From DASSKA01 sp963839365 (GTDB taxonomy: Bacteria; Actinomycetota; Actinomycetes; Propionibacteriales; Nocardioidaceae), in contig CAWIUT010000001.1 of assembly GCA_963839365.1 (NCBI GenBank), positions 1-64,000 on the forward strand: DNA of 64,000 bases, in the 5' to 3' direction. Shown piece by piece: positions 58,956 through 64,000 of this stretch (position 1 is its first letter; each line of letters begins with the position of its first letter). Under the pieces are notes generated by a model that was not told the DNA's origin, made no database searches, and was given only the letters and a program-made list of their open reading frames with translations. The position numbers and the translations under genes were made by a program.

Positions 58956-61349
58956 TCAGCGCTTTCTGCTGCTCCCCATGGCGTGGGCGCTCACGGGGAG
59001 AACGAGCGGTCCGTCGGGCGTGAGCCGGTGAACGTGCCCGCGGACGGTGACGTCGAGCGGATCGCCGGAAAGGAGCTCATAGGTCTCGTTCGTGTGGCCC
59101 AGCGTCACGTCGAGCTGTCGGTCGTGAAACCGCAGCGGTAGCCGCAGCCGCGTCCAGCCGGCGGGCAGATGCGGATCGAAGCTGAGCTGGCCGTCGAAGT
59201 CACGCAGCCCGGCGAACCCGTAGGCCAGAGCCAGCCACACGCCCGCAGCGGAGGCGACGTGCACACCGTCGGACACGTCGCCGGCCACGTCGCCCAGATC
59301 CATCAGCAGCGCATAGCGGAAGTACTCCACAGCGGCCTTCTGCTCGCCGATCTCGGCCGCCACGATCGACTGGACGCTGGCCGACAGCGAGGAGTCCCCG
59401 GTCGTCAGCGGCTCGTAGTACTCGTAGTTCCGCCTCTTCTGCGCGGTGCTGAACTGGTCGCCGAGCAGGAACATCGCCAAGACGACGTCGGCTTGCTTGA
59501 TCACCTGGTGGCGGTAGATGACCAGCGGGTGGTAGTGCAGCAAGAGTGGAAAGTTCTCGCGCGGGGTTGCCTGTAGATCCCACCTCTCGCGCTCGAGGAA
59601 GGCCGCGTCCTGGGGGTGGACGCCGCTGCGGGCGTCGTAGGCCACGGTCATGGCCTCCGCCGCTCGTTCCCACGCGGCCACCTCGTCCTCTCGCACGCCG
59701 GTCTTGTGCACCAGTGAGGTGTAGTCCCCGGTCCGGTCCCGACGCAGCACCGTCACGGCGCTCGCCGCGAAGCGCAGGTTCAGTTGCGCGATCAGGTTCG
59801 TGTAGGCGTTGTCGTTCACCACCGTGGTGTACTCGTCGGGACCTGTCACACCGTGGATGTGGAAGCGTCCGTCCTCACCGTAAAAGCCGAGGTCAGCCCA
59901 CATTCGAGCTGTCTCCACGAGGATCTCCGCACCTGCCTCCGCGAGGAAGCCGACGTCACCACGGACATGGACGTAGCGGCGCAGCGCGTAAGCGATGTCA
60001 CCGTTGATGTGCACCTGCGCAGTACCGGCCTGGTAGTCACCGGAGGCCTCATCCCCGTTGATCGTCCGCCACGGGAACGTGGCGCCGTTCACGGCCAGGT
60101 CGCGGGCGCGCATTCGCGCCCGCGGCAGCTGGCTGTGCCGGAACCGGAGCAGGTTCCGTGCGATCCTCGGCTGCGTGTAGCAGAGGAACGGCAGGAGATA
60201 GACCTCGGTGTCCCAGAAGTAGTGCCCGTCGTAGGCCTGCCCGGTCAGACCCTTCGCCGGAACCCCGGTTCCCTCGGCGCGCCACGTGGCCTGCCCGACC
60301 TGAAAGAGGTTCCAGCGCACCGCCTGCTGGAGGAGCTCACCGTCTTCGTCGGCCTGGACCTGGACGTCGGCTCCCCGCCAGAACCGGTCAAGCTGTGCCG
60401 CCTGGGACTCCAGGAGTGCGTCGAACCCGCCCCGCACCGCCCTGTTCAACGTGCGAGCACATCGGTCGGCCAGCTCATCAGGGTCCGCCTCAGCAGAGGT
60501 GTGGTAAGCCACGAACTTCGTGATGTGTACCGTTCCCCCTGCGCGGGCGTCCACCTCGATGACAACCTCGCTGCGATCTGCCTCGACTCTCGTGCTGACG
60601 GCGCACCCATCCGGTACGTCGATGACGTGGTCGACCCCGACGCCGAGGGTCATGTTGCTGTTGGTGGTTCGGTAGCCAAGCAGCAAGCGAGCGACCTTGT
60701 CCCGATGATGCTCGAGGTTGAGCACCCGACTCGTGAACACCCTTGCCAGTCTCGGATCGGTCAAACCGCGACCACGCGCAGGAGCCTGATGAGGACGGTC
60801 CTGATGGTTGAGCACCTGCGAGGAGATCGTCACCGGGGCGCGATGATCCAGCAGAGTCACCTCGTAGTCGATGGCCATCAGATGCCGGTGTTCCCAGGAG
60901 ACCACTCGCCGCGAGCGGACCTTGACGTGCTTGCCACCCGGCGTGGACCACACCAGCTCACGTTCCAACGTCCCGAGCCGCATGTCCAGAACGCGACGGT
61001 ACTCGCGCACCCGCCCGGTCGACACCAGGAACGGCTCGTCGTCGACGTACAGAGCCAGAACGGTCGCATCCGGGGCGTTGACGATGGTCTGCCCCAATCC
61101 CGCGAGGCCGTAGGCGTCTTCCCCGTGCGTGATCGGCCACGTCTCGTGGAAGCCGTTGAGGAACGTGCCCGGGGACAGGCTCGGGCGCCCCTCGTCGTGG
61201 GTACCGCGCACTCCGAGGTAGCCGTTGCCAACCGCGAAGACCGTCTCGGCTCGGTCGGCGTACTGTTCGTCCCACGCGGACTCCACCAGCCGCCACGGCT
61301 CTCGCGGGTACAGGTGCTCGGGCAGCTCGACCAGCTCTCTCCGCAACAT
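58956..61349 (-). CDS. GH65 glycoside phosphorylase/hydrolase
   Basis: This 797-residue GH65 protein has an N-terminal beta-sandwich (about 1-280), an (alpha/alpha)6 catalytic barrel and a C-terminal beta domain. The general acid Glu lies in IHGVTGPDEYTTVVNDNAYT; the phosphate-binding stretch and HYHPLVIYRHQVIKQADVVL follow. Known members are maltose, trehalose and kojibiose phosphorylases. The paired HAD gene favours a phosphorylase making beta-glucose 1-phosphate. I chose ATG 61349 because family similarity starts at MLRRELVELPEHLYPREPWR; the frame upstream is antisense to the next gene. Confidence 0.9.
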   Translation of the reverse strand: MLRRELVELPEHLYPREPWRLVESAWDEQYADRAETVFAVGNGYLGVRGTHDEGRPSLSPGTFLNGFHETWPITHGEDAYGLAGLGQTIVNAPDATVLALYVDDEPFLVSTGRVREYRRVLDMRLGTLERELVWSTPGGKHVKVRSRRVVSWEHRHLMAIDYEVTLLDHRAPVTISSQVLNHQDRPHQAPARGRGLTDPRLARVFTSRVLNLEHHRDKVARLLLGYRTTNSNMTLGVGVDHVIDVPDGCAVSTRVEADRSEVVIEVDARAGGTVHITKFVAYHTSAEADPDELADRCARTLNRAVRGGFDALLESQAAQLDRFWRGADVQVQADEDGELLQQAVRWNLFQVGQATWRAEGTGVPAKGLTGQAYDGHYFWDTEVYLLPFLCYTQPRIARNLLRFRHSQLPRARMRARDLAVNGATFPWRTINGDEASGDYQAGTAQVHINGDIAYALRRYVHVRGDVGFLAEAGAEILVETARMWADLGFYGEDGRFHIHGVTGPDEYTTVVNDNAYTNLIAQLNLRFAASAVTVLRRDRTGDYTSLVHKTGVREDEVAAWERAAEAMTVAYDARSGVHPQDAAFLERERWDLQATPRENFPLLLHYHPLVIYRHQVIKQADVVLAMFLLGDQFSTAQKRRNYEYYEPLTTGDSSLSASVQSIVAAEIGEQKAAVEYFRYALLMDLGDVAGDVSDGVHVASAAGVWLALAYGFAGLRDFDGQLSFDPHLPAGWTRLRLPLRFHDRQLDVTLGHTNETYELLSGDPLDVTVRGHVHRLTPDGPLVLPVSAHAMGSSRKR

Positions 61350-61425
61350 GACCCGACCGTAGGCCGCGCGACACGCAGTCCCGCAGAGGCGAAGGACCCG
61401 CGCAAACCATCCGGATCCAGGGCAC

Positions 61426-61463
61426 GTGAGGCGGGAGGCGACGATCCGCGATCCCGCCCTCAC
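61426..61463. promoter_or_regulatory. Candidate operator between GH65 and the HTH gene
   Basis: GTGAGGCGGGA (61426-61436) and TCCCGCCCTCAC (61452-61463) form an inverted repeat with one bulged base, with GATC-cgc-GATC inside. It lies in the divergent gap of 141 bp between the two start codons and could bind the adjacent regulator. Confidence 0.45.
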
Positions 61464-61490
61464 GGTCCGCCCGACGGGTAGGCTGGCGCG

Positions 61491-62141
61491 GTGGCATGGG
61501 CGCAGTCGGGACCGGGCGACCTGGGACGCCGGATCGCTCTCCGTCGGCATGAGCTCGGCTTGTCGGTCGAGCAGGCTGCGGAGAGGGCGGGGATGGCCCC
61601 CGGATACCTGACGTATCTGGAGACTCGGCCCGGTCTGCCCACCATGGGAGCTCTCCTGAGGCTGGCCGGCGTCCTCCAGACGACGCCGGACGAGCTGCTC
61701 GGTGGCCGTGTGGCCGTACCTCCCGGCCAAGGGGCCCCCGCGGCCCACCCCCGACTCGTCGAACTGGGCCCCGAGGAATGCTGGCGGCTGATTCGCCCCG
61801 GTGGCGTCGGCCGCGTCGTGGTACCCGGTTCGCCGGCGCCTGCGGCAATTCTGGTGAACTACACCCTGCACGAGGACGCCGTGGTGTTCCGCACCGCCTC
61901 TGGCACGACACTCACCCGCCATCTCGACGAACCCGTCGGGTTCGAGGTCGACCATGTCGACGAGGCCATGAAGGAAGGGTGGAGTGTGCTGGTCACAGGC
62001 CAGGGGCACCTGGTCGATGCGCCAGCCAGCAGCCGCGCGGGCGTCTCCGACACCGAGGGACCTTGGGCGGGAGGCCGACGAGACGTCTCCGTGCGCCTCC
62101 GAGTCGACACGATCACCGGCCGCCGCATCCATGCTCACTGA
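61491..62141 (+). CDS. XRE helix-turn-helix fused to a pyridoxamine-oxidase-like flavin-binding domain
   Basis: This 216-residue protein has an N-terminal XRE-type HTH (about 10-70: RIALRRHELGLSVEQAAERA, then GMAPGYLTYLETRP) and a C-terminal split-barrel flavin-binding domain (about 88-210: CWRLIRPGGVGRVVVPG, then VNYTLHEDAVVFRTASGTTL and EVDHVDEAMKEGWSVLVTGQ). This fusion is common in actinobacteria and probably senses a flavin or redox state. GTG 61491 is used. It faces away from the GH65 gene with a palindrome in between, so it may control it. Confidence 0.82.
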   Translation: MAWAQSGPGDLGRRIALRRHELGLSVEQAAERAGMAPGYLTYLETRPGLPTMGALLRLAGVLQTTPDELLGGRVAVPPGQGAPAAHPRLVELGPEECWRLIRPGGVGRVVVPGSPAPAAILVNYTLHEDAVVFRTASGTTLTRHLDEPVGFEVDHVDEAMKEGWSVLVTGQGHLVDAPASSRAGVSDTEGPWAGGRRDVSVRLRVDTITGRRIHAH

Positions 62142-62225
62142 ACGACGGCTCTCCTGACGGGCGACTCCCGACGCCGTTCGGCCGCCCAGCTCCCCCGGCC
62201 GCACGCACTCCTCCGCCATGACCCG

Positions 62226-62419
62226 TGAACAACGGTGCACGGACAAGCCCGTCAGCAGGGTGACGCGGTAACGCTTCGGCGAGCACTGCGTTCTCGTGGG
62301 CGGAGATGGTGGTGATGGCGGCGTGCATCGGTCCGGGGTCGAGGTTGCGCCAGACCGAGAACGGTCTTGACCTTGTTGGCGATGACGACGTGCGTGTGCA
62401 GTTGCGGATCGCCGGCCCT
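62226..62419 (-). pseudogene. MobF/TrwC-type relaxase remnant
   Basis: One frame reads NRAGDPQLHTHVVIANKVKT, which contains the HxHxH-type metal motif region of MobF conjugative relaxases. A second frame, one base off, continues with VWRNLDPGPMHAAITTISAH and ENAVLAEALPRH, which is the next part of the family. So it is a short frameshifted fragment. It follows a stop codon and lacks the N-terminal catalytic tyrosine. It is a relic of a conjugative plasmid or integrative element. Confidence 0.6.
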
Positions 62420-62888
62420 GTTCCTGCAGGTCAGACGGGGTTAAGGCACTCCCCCGGTTTGACTCGAACCGACAACCCTTCGGAACCAGCGCAGGCCCGT
62501 CGAGCTGGCGGGTCCTATGACTGCCGACATGCGCGGGTGGCGGGACTCTTGCACTGTCATGTGCGTCGACCTGCGAAGACGCTCGACCGGACCATGGCCT
62601 GACCCCAAGACCCTGATCGACACAACCGCCTCACCCGTGGTCGCTCTTGGGCACTCTCGCGCACTCCCTGGCGCCGAAATGTGACACAAGAGTGCGCGCG
62701 AAGCCAAGCGGTACCAACGGCTCGCAACTCTGTCTTGTCCGCCGGCCACGGGCGCAAACGCGAGGTGACCACCGCCGTAGACCTGCTTGGACACGCGCAC
62801 GGCCAGAAGCCCCCGTTCCGGACCTCGCTTCGCCCACGCGCCAGCGAGGGGCCAAGTGAGCGCGCTGAGCTCGAGCACTGGCTTCCGT
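62420..62888. other. Gene-free stretch beside the relaxase relic
   Basis: I see no intact gene here. A short segment near 62458-62475 resembles a tRNA T arm (GGTTCGAGTC on the minus strand), but the rest of a cloverleaf is absent; it may be a recombination footprint. No promoter or repeat stands out. Confidence 0.4.
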
Positions 62889-64000
62889 TCAGGCTCGTGG
62901 TCCGGTGTCGCGGCCGGTCCTTGCCCGGTCGGCGGCCGGCGTGGTGCCCGCCGGGGCACTGAGGAGCAGCACGACGCCGATCAGGGCAGCGAGGGCCGAA
63001 GCGGTGAGGATGCCGACCTTCGCGTAGGCGACCGGCGCGGGGTTGGTGAAGGCAAGGTCGGTGATGAACAGCGAGACGGTGAACCCGATGCCGCCCAGCG
63101 CCGCGACCCCCGGGATCTCGCGGTGGTGCATGCCCGTGGGCAGCGCGCCCCACCGCAGTCGACGCACCAGGTAGGTCACACCGCCGATGCCGACGCTCTT
63201 GCCGAGGACGAGACCGGCGACCAGGGCCCAGGTCATCGGCTGACCGAACGCGTCACCGAACGCGCCTCCTCTCAGGTCGACCCCGGCGTTCGCCACGGCG
63301 AACACGGGGATCACGAGGAACGCGCTCACCGGGTGCAGCACCTGTTCCAGATCGCCGAGCACGTCCCGTCCCGCCAAGGGCCGGGCGGGGGTCAGCAGCC
63401 CCAGCGCCACCCCGGCCAGCGTGGCGTGGACGCCGGATTCCAGGGTGGCGAACCAGACCAGCACGCCGACCGGGACATAGCCCCACGGTGAGCTCACCCC
63501 GAGCCAGCGCAAACCGGCCGCGGCCAGCAGCCCGGCCACCGCGATTCCCAACCACCAGACGTTGACTCGGTCGATGTAGAAGACGGCGATCACCCCGACG
63601 GCCAAGATGTCGTCGACGATCGCGACGCTGAGCAGGAAGAGCTTCGCCCCGGCGGAGGCGTGCCGCCCGAGCAGCGCCAGGACACCGACGGCGAAGGCGA
63701 TGTCGGTAGCCATCGGAATGCCCCACCCGCGCCCCGCCTCCCCACCGCCCGCGATGGCCATGTAGATCAGGACCGGGAGTAGGACGCCGCCGACGGCGGC
63801 CAGCGCAGGCAGCGCCGCGGCACGGCGATCACGCAGCTCGCCGACCACCAGCTCCCGCTTGATCTCCAGGCCGATGACGAAGAAGAACAGCACCATCATC
63901 CCGTCATTGACCCAGTGCCGCAGGTCGAGGCTGACACTCGCCTCCCCACCGCCAAGTGCCAGCGTCTGATGCCAGAACCGCGCGTAGCCGTCCGCCGCAG
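62889..64000 (-). CDS. nhaA: Na+/H+ antiporter NhaA, 5' end beyond the window
   Basis: This NhaA-type antiporter expels Na+ in exchange for H+ across the membrane. The family signatures are VLFFFVIGLEIKRELVVGEL, the two neighbouring aspartates in LLSVAIVDDILAVGVIAVFY and the GIPMATDIAFAVGVLALLGR block. About 370 codons are visible; the frame is open to the window end (GYARFWHQTLAL, then SVSLDLRHWVNDGMMVLFFF), so the first 40-60 residues lie outside. The C-terminus ends normally with a short polar tail. It is the last gene of the window. Confidence 0.93.
   Translation of the reverse strand, partial: AADGYARFWHQTLALGGGEASVSLDLRHWVNDGMMVLFFFVIGLEIKRELVVGELRDRRAAALPALAAVGGVLLPVLIYMAIAGGGEAGRGWGIPMATDIAFAVGVLALLGRHASAGAKLFLLSVAIVDDILAVGVIAVFYIDRVNVWWLGIAVAGLLAAAGLRWLGVSSPWGYVPVGVLVWFATLESGVHATLAGVALGLLTPARPLAGRDVLGDLEQVLHPVSAFLVIPVFAVANAGVDLRGGAFGDAFGQPMTWALVAGLVLGKSVGIGGVTYLVRRLRWGALPTGMHHREIPGVAALGGIGFTVSLFITDLAFTNPAPVAYAKVGILTASALAALIGVVLLLSAPAGTTPAADRARTGRDTGPRA

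Noticed and set aside
62458..62480. A tRNA T-arm-like segment
   Set aside because: No acceptor, D or anticodon arm can be built around it; stem pairing is poor.
62441..62959. A 172-codon frame on the minus strand before nhaA
   Set aside because: It overlaps the nhaA end and non-coding DNA; its residues look like chance translation, with no domain.

Overview
The window is high-GC DNA (roughly 70% by eye) from an actinobacterium. The strongest lineage signals are the FasR-fabD-fabH-acpP-fabF type II fatty-acid cluster, a homodimeric AceE, and DUF3052 and DUF3145 proteins. The zinc-ribbon/Nif3/RNase H cluster is another actinobacterial signal. Mycobacteria use FAS I and lack this fab arrangement, so a Streptomyces- or Nocardioides-like (Propionibacteriales-type) organism is more likely; that placement is inference.

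Layout. 1-4960 is core housekeeping: RNase P RNA, a YaaA-family protein, a translationally coupled RNase H / zinc-ribbon / Nif3 set, and a CtaG-like oxidase assembly protein. 5300-7300 is a scar: an IS256-family element splits an unrecognised reading frame, next to a decayed DUF433/DUF5615 toxin-antitoxin pair. 7400-24600 is core again: tRNA-Val(UAC), AhpE peroxiredoxin, an acyl-CoA synthetase, DUF3052, AceE, the FasR-controlled fatty-acid operon ending in a carboxyltransferase, DUF3145, a pirin, and a divergent unit of a cysteine-rich regulator against folE plus a flavin reductase.

24700-30900 holds two tandem secreted S55-type proteins, an ECF sigma factor with a coupled membrane-anchored Q/S/H-rich protein, and a DUF72 protein. 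31000-41700 is disturbed accessory DNA. It has an IS481-family element, a frameshifted GNAT acetyltransferase, an ECF41 sigma factor convergent with an epimerase that carries a perfectly spaced ECF41-type promoter, and a MarR/OhrR regulator. It also has a three-part PAP2-like/kinase/flippase membrane protein coupled to a 57-residue gene, and a deletion that removed the 5' ends of a divergent PucR/MFS gene pair.

41800-48500 carries pyrophosphatase, several VOC proteins, a secreted PIG-L deacetylase, an aldo-keto reductase and a proton-pump-like P-type ATPase. 48700-52400 is a mobile-element graveyard: an AAA-kinase fragment, a second IS256-family element with an 8-bp target duplication, and an integrase remnant between two 41-bp copies of a tRNA 3' half. 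52700-64000 has a second PIG-L deacetylase, two overlapping MFS genes, asparagine synthetase, a glycoside-phosphorylase module (GH65 plus beta-phosphoglucomutase-like HAD), an HTH/flavin-binding regulator, a MobF relaxase relic and a truncated NhaA antiporter.

No single locus is clearly a new defence or biosynthetic system. The most unusual coding items are an RNase H-VOC fusion where many actinobacteria have RNase H-phosphatase, a FabD with a lipoyl-like tail, and the tripartite flippase with its coupled small gene. The most convincing regulatory items are the ECF41-type promoter and the palindrome between the cysteine-rich regulator and folE.
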